The notes: generated by a model not told the origin, from the sequence alone. A stretch of DNA of 64,000 nucleotides from Palsa-504 sp963705835 (GCA_963705835.1 CAVPLC010000085.1:1-64000); one strand, 5' to 3'. Shown: positions 24,804-32,794, numbered from the stretch's first letter. Translations and numbers: made by a program.

Positions 24804-26158
24804 AGAGATCGCGACGGCTTCGCTGGCAAGCCGCGGCCCTCATGACCGCGTCCGCGCTGGCCGTGGCCGCATGCTCATCGAGCTCGAGCCCGAGCGCGAG
24901 TTCGACCTCGAGCGGCAGCTCGAGCGCGGCGCTGACCGCGTCCGCGCCGGGCATCACGGCGACCACGATCACCATCGGCAGCCACCAGCCGCTCACCGGG
25001 CCCGCCGCGCCCGGCTACAGCGAGATCGCCCCCGCGTCGGCCGCGTACTTCGCCTACGTGAACGCGAACGGCGGCATCTACGGGCGCAAGATCAAGTACA
25101 CCTACCTCGACGACGCCTACAACCCGACCACCACGTCCTCGGACGTGCGTCAGCTCGTGCTGCAGGACAACGTGTACGCGATATTCAACGGCCTCGGCAC
25201 CCCGACGCACCTGGCCGCGGTGAGTTTCCTGAACAGCGAGCACATCCCCGATGTGTTCGTGGCCTCCGGCTGCGAGTGCTGGAACGCGCCGAGCCAGTAC
25301 CCCGAAACGTTCGGCTGGCAGATCGATTACGTGCGCGAGGGCAAGATCCTCGGGCAGTACGTCGCGCAGCACTTCAAGGGCGAGAAGATCGGCTACTTCT
25401 ACCAGAACGACGAGTTCGGCCAGGACGGGGTCAAGGGCCTGGACTACGAGATCCCGGCCTCGTCGGTGGTCAGCCGGCAGACCTACGTCCCCACCAACGT
25501 CGCCATCGCACCGCAGGTGGCCGCTCTGAAGGCGTCCGGCGCGAAGGTCATCGTGGCGTTCTCGATCCCGGCCTTCACCGCGCTGCTCAAGCTGTACACC
25601 CTGAAGCTCAACTACAACCCGACCCTGGTGGTCAGCAACGTCGGCACCGACCCGATCACGCTGGGCGGGCTGGTCTCGGCGTTCGCCAAGCAGAGCGGCA
25701 CGACGCTCAACGGCAGCGCGCTCATCAACGGGATCATCACCGACGGGTATGCTCCGTCGCTCGGAAACCTCACCAACAGCTGGACTGCCCTGTGGAAGAA
25801 GGTCCACGACCAGTACGACGCCAAGGCGCCGTTCGACGGCAACGTGGTCTACGGCATGGAGGTGGCCTACAGCTTCGTGCAGGCGATGTTCAAGGCGGGC
25901 CGGAACCCGACCAGGGCGAGCCTGGTGACGGCGATTGAGGCCGGGCTGCCGCAGGGCCCCATAGTCGCCCCGTACGCGTACTCGGCGACCGACCATGCAG
26001 GTATGACCGGCGCCTACATCGGCAAAATCCAGAACGGCGTGATCGTGCAGGAAGGACAGGTGCTGACCACGGACACGTCCGCCACGGGCCCGATCACCAA
26101 CTACACGGGAACCGAGGAGCAGGCACCCGCGAGTGGCATCCCCTCGGCCTCACCCTGA
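24800..26158 (+). CDS. livK: Branched-chain-type ABC transporter substrate-binding lipoprotein
   Basis: ATG 24800 overlaps the livM stop. A lipoprotein signal (MTASALAVAACSSSS) is followed by a Ser-rich linker and then a type I periplasmic-binding fold of the Leu/Ile/Val family: TITIGSHQPLTGPAAPGYSE, INGGIYGRKI-like NANGGIYGRKIKYTYLDD, DDAYNPTTT, DEFGQDGVKGLDYE and LVVSNVGTDPITLGG. The long form (452 residues) with CECWNAPSQYPETFGWQIDY is typical of transporters for carboxylates or aromatic-type ligands more than for amino acids, so the neighbouring amidohydrolase and acetoacetyl-CoA synthetase may hint at the ligand. That is an inference. Confidence 0.88.
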   Translation: MKRSRRLRWQAAALMTASALAVAACSSSSSPSASSTSSGSSSAALTASAPGITATTITIGSHQPLTGPAAPGYSEIAPASAAYFAYVNANGGIYGRKIKYTYLDDAYNPTTTSSDVRQLVLQDNVYAIFNGLGTPTHLAAVSFLNSEHIPDVFVASGCECWNAPSQYPETFGWQIDYVREGKILGQYVAQHFKGEKIGYFYQNDEFGQDGVKGLDYEIPASSVVSRQTYVPTNVAIAPQVAALKASGAKVIVAFSIPAFTALLKLYTLKLNYNPTLVVSNVGTDPITLGGLVSAFAKQSGTTLNGSALINGIITDGYAPSLGNLTNSWTALWKKVHDQYDAKAPFDGNVVYGMEVAYSFVQAMFKAGRNPTRASLVTAIEAGLPQGPIVAPYAYSATDHAGMTGAYIGKIQNGVIVQEGQVLTTDTSATGPITNYTGTEEQAPASGIPSASP

Positions 26159-26204
26159 CGCCCCATCGGCCATCCCACAAAGGACGGAACAGGGATTAGC
26201 CGAG

Positions 26205-26864
26205 ATGACAGCAGACACAGGCCGGATGGCGGGCGGGCGCTCCCGCCCGCCATCGGCGCCCTCCGACGAACGGCCGCCCGCGCAGCGGCTGCTGACCGCC
26301 GCAGAGGAACTCTTCGGCGAGCGCAGCTACCACCGGACGACCGTCGCGGACATCTGCGCCAGGGCCGGGATGGCCACCGGCAGCTTCTACTCCTACTACG
26401 GGTCCAAGGCGGAGATCTTCGCGGCCGTGGTCCGGGCGATCAACACCGACCTGAGACGGGCCATGAAGGCGGCGCTCGAGCACACCGACGGCAACCAGCG
26501 CAGCAGGGAGCGCGCGTCCTTCCGGGCGTACTTCGACCTGCTGTCCAAGCGCCCCTGGATCGACCGCATCGTCCGCGAGTCGGAGTTCATCGACCGCGGG
26601 CTGTTCCGCGAGTACTACGAGCACCTGGCCCGCGGTTACGCGCGCGGCGTCCGGGCCGCCCAGATGACCCGCGACATCGACGCGCGGTATGACCCCGAGG
26701 TCATCGCGTACATCTACACCGGCGTCGGCAACTTCGTCGGCATGCGCTGGGCCGAGTGGACGGCAGGCGGCCGCGTCCCCGAGGACGTGCTCGACGACGT
26801 GCTGGAACTGCTGGCCCGCGGGCTCATCCCGCAGACCCCCAAGACCCCGCCCGCGGGCGCCTGA
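26205..26864 (+). CDS. TetR family regulator
   Basis: ATG 26205 is chosen as the first start after the AGGACGG region. The 219-residue protein has a TetR helix-turn-helix (ELFGERSYHRTTVADICARA, MATGSFYSYYGSKAEIF) and a helical C-terminal domain (DRIVRESEFIDRGLFREYYE). It follows livK by 46 bp and is likely the local regulator of the transport operon, possibly also of aacS. Its 3' end overlaps the reading frame of the convergent idi gene, whose own true end is uncertain. Confidence 0.88.
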   Translation: MTADTGRMAGGRSRPPSAPSDERPPAQRLLTAAEELFGERSYHRTTVADICARAGMATGSFYSYYGSKAEIFAAVVRAINTDLRRAMKAALEHTDGNQRSRERASFRAYFDLLSKRPWIDRIVRESEFIDRGLFREYYEHLARGYARGVRAAQMTRDIDARYDPEVIAYIYTGVGNFVGMRWAEWTAGGRVPEDVLDDVLELLARGLIPQTPKTPPAGA

Positions 26865-27550
26865 ACGGTAAACCCACCGATGTGGACAACCCTGTGGACA
26901 TCGTGGGGACGGGGCAGCGTGCCCCTGGGGAACCCACCAGATGGGAGTGTGGATAACCCGGCCAGGACCGCGGCCGGAGGCAGCTCCGCCTCGTCGGCCG
27001 CCGCCCAGGCCAGCGGGTACGGCCCCAGCGTCATGAGCTCGGGCAGCTGCATCTCGCACCACGGCGAGACGGACTGCCGACCGGTGCCCACCGCGTCGCA
27101 GAACTGACCCCAGTCCACCCACGCGATCTCCGCGACCTCGTCCGGATCGGGCGCGGGCCCCGTGTCAAGGGACGCCGCGTCGGAGTACGCCGCGTAGACC
27201 GGGCACACCTCGTTCTCCACCACGCCGTTGGCCATCTGGGCCTGGTAGCGGAACCTGGGCAGCACCAGCACCAGGTCCGCGGCGGCGATCCCGAGTTCCT
27301 GCCGCAGCCTGCGGCGCACGCTGTCGGCCACCGGCTCGCCGGGCAGCGGGTGCCCGCAGCATGTATTGGTCCACACACCCGGCCAGGTGCGCTTGGACTC
27401 GGCCCGCCTGGTCAGCAGGAACTGGCCCGCGTCGTTGAACAGGTAGCAGGAGAACGCCAGGTGCAGCGGCGTCCGGGCGTGGTGCACGGCGGCCTTGGCC
27501 GCGGTACCCCGGGCGAACCCGGTCTCATCGAGAAGGACGACGTTCTCCAC
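26714..27550 (-). CDS. idi: Isopentenyl-diphosphate delta-isomerase, type I
   Basis: The Nudix-fold IPP isomerase is unmistakable: VVLLDETGFARGTAAKAAVH, PLHLAFSCYLFNDAGQFLLT, RRAESKRTWPGVWTNTCCGH (catalytic Cys in NTCCGHP), ADSVRRRLRQELGI as the Nudix-like helix, and VENEVCPVYAA with the second catalytic Glu region. It converts IPP to DMAPP for terpenoid, menaquinone and cell-wall lipid carriers. Family length is about 180-200 residues, but this frame runs 278 residues and overlaps the TetR gene by 151 bp. The real stop is probably near 26880-26960 and lost through an indel. The tail after LPPAAVLAGLST should not be trusted. Confidence 0.88.
   Translation of the reverse strand: MENVVLLDETGFARGTAAKAAVHHARTPLHLAFSCYLFNDAGQFLLTRRAESKRTWPGVWTNTCCGHPLPGEPVADSVRRRLRQELGIAAADLVLVLPRFRYQAQMANGVVENEVCPVYAAYSDAASLDTGPAPDPDEVAEIAWVDWGQFCDAVGTGRQSVSPWCEMQLPELMTLGPYPLAWAAADEAELPPAAVLAGLSTLPSGGFPRGTLPRPHDVHRVVHIGGFTVQAPAGGVLGVCGMSPRASSSSTSSSTSSGTRPPAVHSAQRMPTKLPTPV
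26881..26956 (+). other. Three DnaA-box-like sites in one orientation
   Basis: TGTGGACAA (26881-26889), TGTGGACAT (26893-26901) and TGTGGATAA (26948-26956) are complements of TTGTCCACA, ATGTCCACA and TTATCCACA. The first is a perfect Streptomyces-type DnaA box and the third the perfect E. coli-type box. All three lie within 76 bp, with an AACCCACC repeat nearby at 26871-26878 and 26931-26938. No other oriC feature such as dnaA or dnaN is in the window. Confidence 0.45.
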
Positions 27551-27608
27551 GTGCTCCCGTCCTGAGGGTCGGAATGAGGGACAGGGGAGAACACTACCCG
27601 GTGACCGC

Positions 27609-29339
27609 TCAGTGCGAGTCTTTCGGGACCTCGTGGCCGCTGGCGCCGACCAGGAAGTCCAGGTCCGCGCCCTGGCCGGCCTGCAGCACGTGCTCGCAGT
27701 ACAGGCGCGTCCAGCCCCGGCTGGCGTGCGGCGCGGGCGGCTGCCACGCGGCGCGGCGCCCGGCCAGCTCCTCGGGCCCGACCTCGAGGGTCAGGGTCCG
27801 GGCCGGGACGTCCAGGGTGATCCAGTCGCCGGTCCGCACCAGGGCCAGCGGGCCGCCCGCCGCGGCTTCGGGCGCGACGTGCAGGACTACGGTCCCGTAG
27901 GCGGTGCCGGACATCCGGCCGTCGCAGATCCGCACCATGTCGCGGACGCCGCGCTGCAGGAGCTTGCGCGGCAGCGCGACGTTGGACACCTCGGGCATGC
28001 CGGGGTAGCCGCGCGGGCCGCAGTACCGGATGACCAGCACGGTGTCCTCGTCGACGTCGAGCCCGGGATCGTTCGACACGGCGTAGTAGTCCGCGGGGGA
28101 GTCGAAGACCAGGGCCCGGCCGCGGTGCTTGAGCAGGTGCGGCGAGGAGGCCGACTGCTTGATCACCGCCCCGCCCGGGGCGAGGTTGCCGCGCAGCACC
28201 GCGGTCCCGCTCCCGGCGGGCTGGAACGGCTCGGCCACGGTCTTGATGACCTCGCGGTTCCAGCACGGCGCGTCCGCCACGTTCGCGCCGATCCCGGACC
28301 CGGTCACGGTGACGGCGCCAGCGTGAAGCAGGCCAGCGTCGACGAGCTCGCGCATCACCGCGGGCAGGCCACCGGCGTAGCAGAAGTCCTCCATCAGGTA
28401 CGCCCCGCTCGGCTGCAGGTTCACCAGCGTCGGAACGTCCCTGGCCAGGACGTCGAAGTCATCCAGCGACAGCGGCACGCCGAGGCGCCCGGCGATGGCC
28501 AGCAGGTGAATCACCGCGTTCGTCGACCCGCCGATGGCCGCGTTCACCCGGATCGCGTTCTCGAACGCCGCCCTGGTCATGATCATCGAGGGCCGCAGGT
28601 CCTCCAGGACCAGGCCGACGACCACCTGGCCGGCCCGCTGCGCGGTCTCGTACCGGCGGGCGTCCACCGCGGGCCAGGTCGCCGAGTACGGCAGCTGCAT
28701 GCCGAGGGCCTCGGCCATCGACGCCATCGTGGACGCGGTGCCCATCGTCATGCAGTGCCCGTTGGACCTGGCCATGCACCCCTCGGCGAACCAGCATTCC
28801 TCCTGCGTCATCCGCCCGGCCACGAGGTCTTCCTCGAACCGCCACACCGCCGTGCCCGAGCCGACGTCGGTGCCCTGGTACTTGCCGTTCAGCATCGGCC
28901 CGCCGGTGACCATGACCGCGGGCAGGTCCACGCTGGCCGCGGCCATCAACAGCCCGGGCGTGGTCTTGTCGCATCCGGACAGCAGCACCACGCCGTCCAG
29001 CGGGTTGGCCCGCATCAGCTCCTCGGCCTCCATGGCCAGCAGGTTCCGGTACAGCATGGCCGTGGGCCGCAGCAGCGTCTCGCCGAGGGCCATGGCGGGG
29101 AACTCCAGCGGGAACCCGCCCGCCTGCCACACGCCGCGCTTGACGGACTCGGCGACCCGGTGCAGGTGGACGTTGCACGGGGCCAGTTCGGACCAGGTGG
29201 TGGCGATGCCGATCACCGGACGGCCGTCGAAGACCTCGGGCGTGAACCCCTGGCTGCGCATCCAGGACCGGTGGGCCATCCCGGCCCGCCCGGTCGCGCC
29301 GAACCACTGGGTGCTGCGGAGTCCGCCGTTCACGGTCAT
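27609..29339 (-). CDS. IlvD/Edd family dehydratase
   Basis: The 576-residue protein is a full-length Fe-S dehydratase: GIATTWSELAPCNVHLHRVA, LSGCDKTTPGLLMAAAS (cluster Cys), EECWFAEGCMARSNGHCMTM with MGTASTMAS, NAAIGGSTNAVIHLLAI, GMPEVSNVALPRKLL and RICDGRMSGTAYGTVVLH. The VLHVAPEAAAGGPLALVRTG ending is typical of the family. It dehydrates 2,3-dihydroxy acids. ILVGG-type biosynthetic DHAD and sugar-acid dehydratases share these motifs. The NGHCMTMGTAS form and the isolated context lean towards sugar-acid (aldonate) dehydration, without proof. ATG 29339. The divergent nitrile hydratase operon starts 100 bp away. Confidence 0.9.
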   Translation of the reverse strand: MTVNGGLRSTQWFGATGRAGMAHRSWMRSQGFTPEVFDGRPVIGIATTWSELAPCNVHLHRVAESVKRGVWQAGGFPLEFPAMALGETLLRPTAMLYRNLLAMEAEELMRANPLDGVVLLSGCDKTTPGLLMAAASVDLPAVMVTGGPMLNGKYQGTDVGSGTAVWRFEEDLVAGRMTQEECWFAEGCMARSNGHCMTMGTASTMASMAEALGMQLPYSATWPAVDARRYETAQRAGQVVVGLVLEDLRPSMIMTRAAFENAIRVNAAIGGSTNAVIHLLAIAGRLGVPLSLDDFDVLARDVPTLVNLQPSGAYLMEDFCYAGGLPAVMRELVDAGLLHAGAVTVTGSGIGANVADAPCWNREVIKTVAEPFQPAGSGTAVLRGNLAPGGAVIKQSASSPHLLKHRGRALVFDSPADYYAVSNDPGLDVDEDTVLVIRYCGPRGYPGMPEVSNVALPRKLLQRGVRDMVRICDGRMSGTAYGTVVLHVAPEAAAGGPLALVRTGDWITLDVPARTLTLEVGPEELAGRRAAWQPPAPHASRGWTRLYCEHVLQAGQGADLDFLVGASGHEVPKDSH

Positions 29340-29438
29340 AGCTCAATAACTAACACTCCGGCGCTGAGACCGCCGGGCCGGGGGCACGCACCCCTGCCCG
29401 TTCGGAAAAATAAAGAAAGGCCTGTTAGGGTCACCAGG

Positions 29439-29702
29439 GTGAGCCGGGTTCACGACATGGGCGGTCAGACGGGGTTCGGGCCGGTGCCGGCCGGCGCGGA
29501 TGGTGAGCCTGCGTTCGCGGCCGACTGGGAGGCGCGCGTGTACGCGCTGGCGGCGGTGCTGCGGCGCCGTGGCTTGTTCAACGACGACGAGCTGCGGGAC
29601 GCGATCGAGCGGCTGCCGCCGGCCGAGTACCTGGCCGCGTCCTACTACGAGCGCTGGCTGGCGGCGATCGAGGCGCTGGCCGACCGCAAGGGCGTGCCGT
29701 GA
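29439..29702 (+). CDS. Nitrile hydratase/thiocyanate hydrolase-type beta subunit, N-terminal half as a separate gene
   Basis: GTG 29439 gives the start VSRVHDMGGQTGFGPVPAG, the usual N-terminus of nitrile hydratase beta subunits (HDLGG..GFGPV), followed by AADWEARVYALAAVLRRRGL and PPAEYLAASYYERWLAAIEA. At 87 residues it stops where a normal beta subunit would continue into its C-terminal domain. Its stop overlaps the next GTG, which encodes that domain. Thiocyanate hydrolase (ScnB/ScnA) and toyocamycin nitrile hydratase have the same split, so this arrangement is probably natural. Clean overlaps and intact frames argue against an indel. Confidence 0.85.
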   Translation: MSRVHDMGGQTGFGPVPAGADGEPAFAADWEARVYALAAVLRRRGLFNDDELRDAIERLPPAEYLAASYYERWLAAIEALADRKGVP

Positions 29703-29965
29703 CGTACCCGGCCGGCACCAGGGTCCGGGTCCGGGCCTTCGACCCCGACCATCACACCCGGATGCCGCGGTACGTGCGCGGGCAGGCCGGGGAGATCGTC
29801 GCGGCCCTCGGCCGCTGGCCGCTGCCCGACGACAGCGCCCGCGGCATCACGCCGCCACGGGTGCAGACCTGCTACGCGGTCCGGTTTTCCGCCGCGGGCC
29901 TGTGGGGGAGCGGCGATCACACCGTGACCGTGGACCTGTGGGAGTCCTACCTTGACCGAGCATGA
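29699..29965 (+). CDS. Nitrile hydratase/thiocyanate hydrolase-type beta subunit, C-terminal half as a separate gene
   Basis: GTG 29699 overlaps the previous stop by 4 bp. The 88 residues form the SH3-like C-terminal domain of nitrile hydratase beta: FAVG-like YPAGTRVRVRAFDPDHHTRM, PRYVRGQAGEIVAALGRWPL, VQTCYAVRFSAAGLWGSGDH and TVTVDLWESYLDRA. The RYVRG, AVRF..LWG and DLWESYL blocks are family signatures. In thiocyanate hydrolase the corresponding subunit is ScnA, and the gene order N-half, C-half, alpha is the same as scnB-scnA-scnC. It overlaps the alpha gene by 14 bp. Confidence 0.85.
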   Translation: MTYPAGTRVRVRAFDPDHHTRMPRYVRGQAGEIVAALGRWPLPDDSARGITPPRVQTCYAVRFSAAGLWGSGDHTVTVDLWESYLDRA

Positions 29966-30542
29966 CGACCTCCCGGCCGCGGCGCGGGCGCGGCGTCTCG
30001 AGGAACGGGTGATCGCCGCCGGGCTCACCAGCGACGACGAGATCGACGAGTTCCTGACCAGGCTGTACGCCAACGCATCCCCGGTGAACGGCGCCCGGAT
30101 GGCGGCCCGCGCCTGGACCGACCCGGCGTTCCGCGAGCTGCTGCTGGCCGACGGGAACGAGGCGGCCGCGGACTTCGGATTCTCGGTGCCCCCGCCGGAC
30201 AAGCACGGCTATCAGCTGCGGGTGGTGGCCAACACGGACCAGGTGCACAACGTCATCGTGTGCACGCTGTGCTCCTGCTACCCGGTGTCGCTGCTCGGGC
30301 CGTCGCCCGGATGGTACAAGAGCTTCGCCTACCGGTCGCGGACGGTCCGCGAGCCGCGCGCCGTGCTGGCCGAGTTCGGCGTGGCCCTGCCCGAGACCGT
30401 GCGGGTCTCGGTGTGGGACTCGACGTCGGAGGCCCGGTACATGGTGCTGCCGGCGCGCCCGGCCGGGACCGGCGCGCTCGGCGCGGATCAGCTGGCCGCC
30501 CTGGTGACCAGGAACGGCCTCATCGGCACCGCTCTGGTATAG
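29952..30542 (+). CDS. Nitrile hydratase alpha subunit (cobalt type)
   Basis: GTG or ATG near 29952 overlaps the preceding gene. The 196-residue protein has the metal-binding claw VCTLCSCYP; Thr in the second position is the cobalt-type form (iron enzymes have Ser). Around it are LRVVANTDQVHNVIVCTLCS, SLLGPSPGWYKSFAYRSRTV, EPRAVLAEFGVALPETVRVS and YMVLPARPAGT, all typical. The two outer cysteines would be oxidised to sulfinic/sulfenic acid. Substrate could be a nitrile, hydrated to the amide, or thiocyanate. No cobalt-insertion activator gene is visible next door, which is odd. The last 10 codons are repeated at 31321-31351. Confidence 0.93.
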   Translation: MTEHDDLPAAARARRLEERVIAAGLTSDDEIDEFLTRLYANASPVNGARMAARAWTDPAFRELLLADGNEAAADFGFSVPPPDKHGYQLRVVANTDQVHNVIVCTLCSCYPVSLLGPSPGWYKSFAYRSRTVREPRAVLAEFGVALPETVRVSVWDSTSEARYMVLPARPAGTGALGADQLAALVTRNGLIGTALV

Positions 30543-30543
30543 C
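30513..30543 (+). repeat. 31-bp direct repeat, copy 1 (end of nitrile hydratase alpha)
   Basis: This stretch encodes the last codons and stop of the alpha subunit. It is 30 of 31 identical to 31321-31351. The single difference is C against G at the fifteenth base. The two copies flank the 777-bp segment with the DUF6325-like gene. Confidence 0.85.
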
Positions 30544-30662
30544 GGCTCGCTCACCCGCCGGGGGTGATGCCTGTGACCCGATGCAGGCAGATGCTGAGCG
30601 GTGTACGTCGAGCCAGATGCTTCCCGAGTAGAGGTCCGGATCGCGCGAAAGAGGTCAAGAAC

Positions 30663-31211
30663 ATGGCAATTGGGCCAGTGCAGCTGATCGTATTGGGGTT
30701 CAGCCACCCCGACTTCCACGGTGAGATCATCGACGAGCTTGAACGGCTGCGCGACAACGACATGGTGCGCGTGATCGACTCGCTCGCCGTTTACAAGGAC
30801 GCCGACGGCGGGCTGGAGGTGGAGCACCTCAGCAACCTCACTGAGCAGGAGGCGATCGAGTACGGCACCAAGATCGGTGCGCTGATCGGCCTGGGCATCG
30901 AGGGTGAGGAGGGCGTCGAGGCGGGCGCGGACGCGGGCGCCGCGGAGGTAGCCGCCGAGGGCGGCGTGCACGTGTTCACCGAGCAGGAGGGCTGGGATGT
31001 GCTTGAGGACATCCCGAACGATTCCGCGGCAGCGCTCGTCCTCATCGAACACCACTGGGCGGTTCCGCTGCGCGACGCGATCGTGCGCGCCGGCGGCTTC
31101 CGGATCAGTGATGCGTTTATCAGCCCGCTCGACCTCGTGGAGATCGGGCTGGTGTCGGCCGAGGAGGCCGAGGAACTGCACGCGCTGGAAACGGCCGCGG
31201 CGGCCAGCTGA
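30663..31211 (+). CDS. DUF6325/DUF1269-type protein
   Basis: ATG 30663 gives a 182-residue acidic protein. It starts MAIGPVQLIVLGFSHPDFHG and has IIDELERLRDNDMVRVIDSL, a Gly/Glu-rich middle (GIEGEEGVEAGADAGAAEVA) and AAALVLIEHHWAVPLRDAIV. This is the actinobacterial DUF6325 pattern (related to DUF1269), a ferredoxin-like fold of unknown role often found with small Arg-rich or SHOCT proteins. A 23-residue Arg-rich reading frame follows. The gene lies on a segment bounded by the 31-bp repeat, so it probably arrived after the nitrile hydratase and MocR genes were neighbours. Confidence 0.8.
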   Translation: MAIGPVQLIVLGFSHPDFHGEIIDELERLRDNDMVRVIDSLAVYKDADGGLEVEHLSNLTEQEAIEYGTKIGALIGLGIEGEEGVEAGADAGAAEVAAEGGVHVFTEQEGWDVLEDIPNDSAAALVLIEHHWAVPLRDAIVRAGGFRISDAFISPLDLVEIGLVSAEEAEELHALETAAAAS

Positions 31212-31250
31212 AGGTGCCGACCCGACCCTGCCGCTATCTGGAGGTATGAA

Positions 31251-31322
31251 ATGTTCGGAGCACGCAGAGTAGCCCGGCGCACGGGACGGCGAACCGCCCG
31301 GCGCGTTTCCCGCCGCCGATAA
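31251..31322 (+). CDS. Arg-rich micropeptide
   Basis: ATG 31251 is preceded by GGAGGT at 31240-31245, a well-spaced ribosome site. The frame encodes 23 residues, 11 of them Arg, beginning MFGARRVARRTG, and ends in TAA at 31320-31322 which overlaps the first bases of repeat copy 2. Small basic peptides of this kind follow some DUF6325 genes. Translation is plausible but unproven. Confidence 0.4.
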   Translation: MFGARRVARRTGRRTARRVSRRR

Positions 31323-31351
31323 CGGCCTCATCGGGACCGCTCTGGTATAGC
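31321..31351 (+). repeat. 31-bp direct repeat, copy 2 (end of MocR gene)
   Basis: This copy is nearly identical to 30513-30543. On the minus strand it encodes the last seven codons and the stop of the MocR regulator (AAIPERSR). The same sequence therefore serves as 3' end of two convergent genes. Confidence 0.85.
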
Positions 31352-32794
31352 TGCCAGCCTGCCGACCGCGGCCCGCAGGACGCCGGGCGGCTGGGTGAAG
31401 GCCAGGCGCACATGACCGTTCGCCTGGGCACCCGCCTCCGCGGCACTGAGTAGGCGCCCTGGGACCACGGCGACGCCCCGCCTGAGCGCGGCCTGGGCGA
31501 ACGCGCCGCTGTCGGCATCGCCGGGCAGCCCGACCCACAGCGACAGCCCGCCGTCCGGCTCGGGCCAGGTCCAGCCGGGCAGGCTGGCGCGCAGCGCGCC
31601 GGCCAGCGCGTCGTGCCGGGAACGCAGCCACTCGCCGCGCCACTTGACGATGTCCTCGTGCTGACCGCGCAGCAGCGCCGCCACGATCGCCTGGCCGAAC
31701 GCGGCGCTGCCCTGGTCGGCGGCGGCCTTGGCCGCGGCCAGCCGGGCGATCAGGCCCTCGCTGCCCCTGATCCAGCCGGTGCGCAGGCCGCCCCAGTACA
31801 GCTTGGACAGCGAGCCGACGCTGACCAGGTTGGGCAGGCGCGGACCGAGCGCGGCCAGCGGCGGGCGCCGCGGCCCGTCGGTCAGCGGGAGCTCGGCCAG
31901 CGTCATGTCGTCGATGAACAGCGTGCCCGGATGGGCGGCGGCGAGCCGGACCACGCGGTGCCGGTGGTCGGCCGGCATGACCCGGCCGGTGGGGTTGTGA
32001 TGCGTCGGGATCAGGTAGACCATCGCCGGGCTGTGCGTCCGGACCGCGTGCTCCAGCCGCTCGGGGTCCAGGCCGTCGCCGGCGGGCATCCCGATCACCC
32101 GAGCGCCAGCCCGGTGCAGCGCGTCCAGCACGCCCGGAAACGTGGGATCCTCCACCGCGACCGGCTGGCCGGGCAGCGCCTCATTGCGGATCAGCAGGTC
32201 GAGGGCCTGCTGCGCGCCGGTCGTGACGATGACCTGGGACGGGCCGGAGGGCAGGCCGAGGCGTTCGGACAGGTGGCCGGCGATGGCGGCGCGCAGCTCC
32301 GGCAGCCCGTACGGGAAGTAGCCGGAGGTCCTGGTCAGGGCGTCGCGTTCGGCACGGTCCAGGAGCGTCTGCGGGTCGGTCAGCGCCGCCGCCACCTGCG
32401 GCGCGCAGTCCACCGCGGCCAGGCTGAGGTCGGCCTCGACCGCAGCCTGCTCGAGCAGGCCCGCGAAGAAGCCGTTCGCCCGGTGCACGGCGGCCGGCGT
32501 GGTGCGGTGCGGCACGATGCGGGTGCCCGCGCCCTGGCGGCTCTCGGACATTCCCTCGTCGCGCAGCACCTGGTAGGCGGCGGCCACCGTGTTCCGGCTC
32601 ACCGACAGCGCGGCGGCCAGGTCGCGTTCGGCGGGCAGCCGGAGCCCGGCGGGCAGTTCGCCGGTGTCGGCCAGGCGGGCGATCCGCGTGGCCAGCAGCC
32701 GGTACAGCGGGCCGTCCGCGGCCGGCCAGTGGCCGAGCAGGTCGGTCAGTGCCCTGGAGCCGATGCCAGCCGGCGAGCCGGGGGCCTTGGTCAC
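31328..32794 (-). CDS. MocR-family GntR/aminotransferase-type regulator
   Basis: GTG 32792-32794 overlaps the stop of the upstream F420 oxidoreductase gene by 3 bases and gives 488 residues. The N-terminus is a GntR winged helix (LYRLLATRIARLADTGELPA, LPAERDLAAALSVSRNTVAA), joined to a fold type I aminotransferase domain: VTTGAQQALDLLIRNEALPG, VYLIPTHHNPTGRVMP, FIDDMTLAELPLTD and SVGSLSKLYWGGLRTGWIRG with the PLP lysine in SLSK. MocR proteins sense PLP or amino compounds and activate neighbouring genes. Targets are unknown; the coupled oxidoreductase or the convergent nitrile hydratase are candidates. Confidence 0.9.
   Translation of the reverse strand: MTKAPGSPAGIGSRALTDLLGHWPAADGPLYRLLATRIARLADTGELPAGLRLPAERDLAAALSVSRNTVAAAYQVLRDEGMSESRQGAGTRIVPHRTTPAAVHRANGFFAGLLEQAAVEADLSLAAVDCAPQVAAALTDPQTLLDRAERDALTRTSGYFPYGLPELRAAIAGHLSERLGLPSGPSQVIVTTGAQQALDLLIRNEALPGQPVAVEDPTFPGVLDALHRAGARVIGMPAGDGLDPERLEHAVRTHSPAMVYLIPTHHNPTGRVMPADHRHRVVRLAAAHPGTLFIDDMTLAELPLTDGPRRPPLAALGPRLPNLVSVGSLSKLYWGGLRTGWIRGSEGLIARLAAAKAAADQGSAAFGQAIVAALLRGQHEDIVKWRGEWLRSRHDALAGALRASLPGWTWPEPDGGLSLWVGLPGDADSGAFAQAALRRGVAVVPGRLLSAAEAGAQANGHVRLAFTQPPGVLRAAVGRLAAIPERSR

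Noticed and set aside
26714..26900. The last 60-100 residues of the IPP isomerase frame as a real C-terminal extension.
   Set aside because: The family ends near 180-200 residues and the extra part lies over the TetR gene in Ser/Thr-rich shadow sequence.
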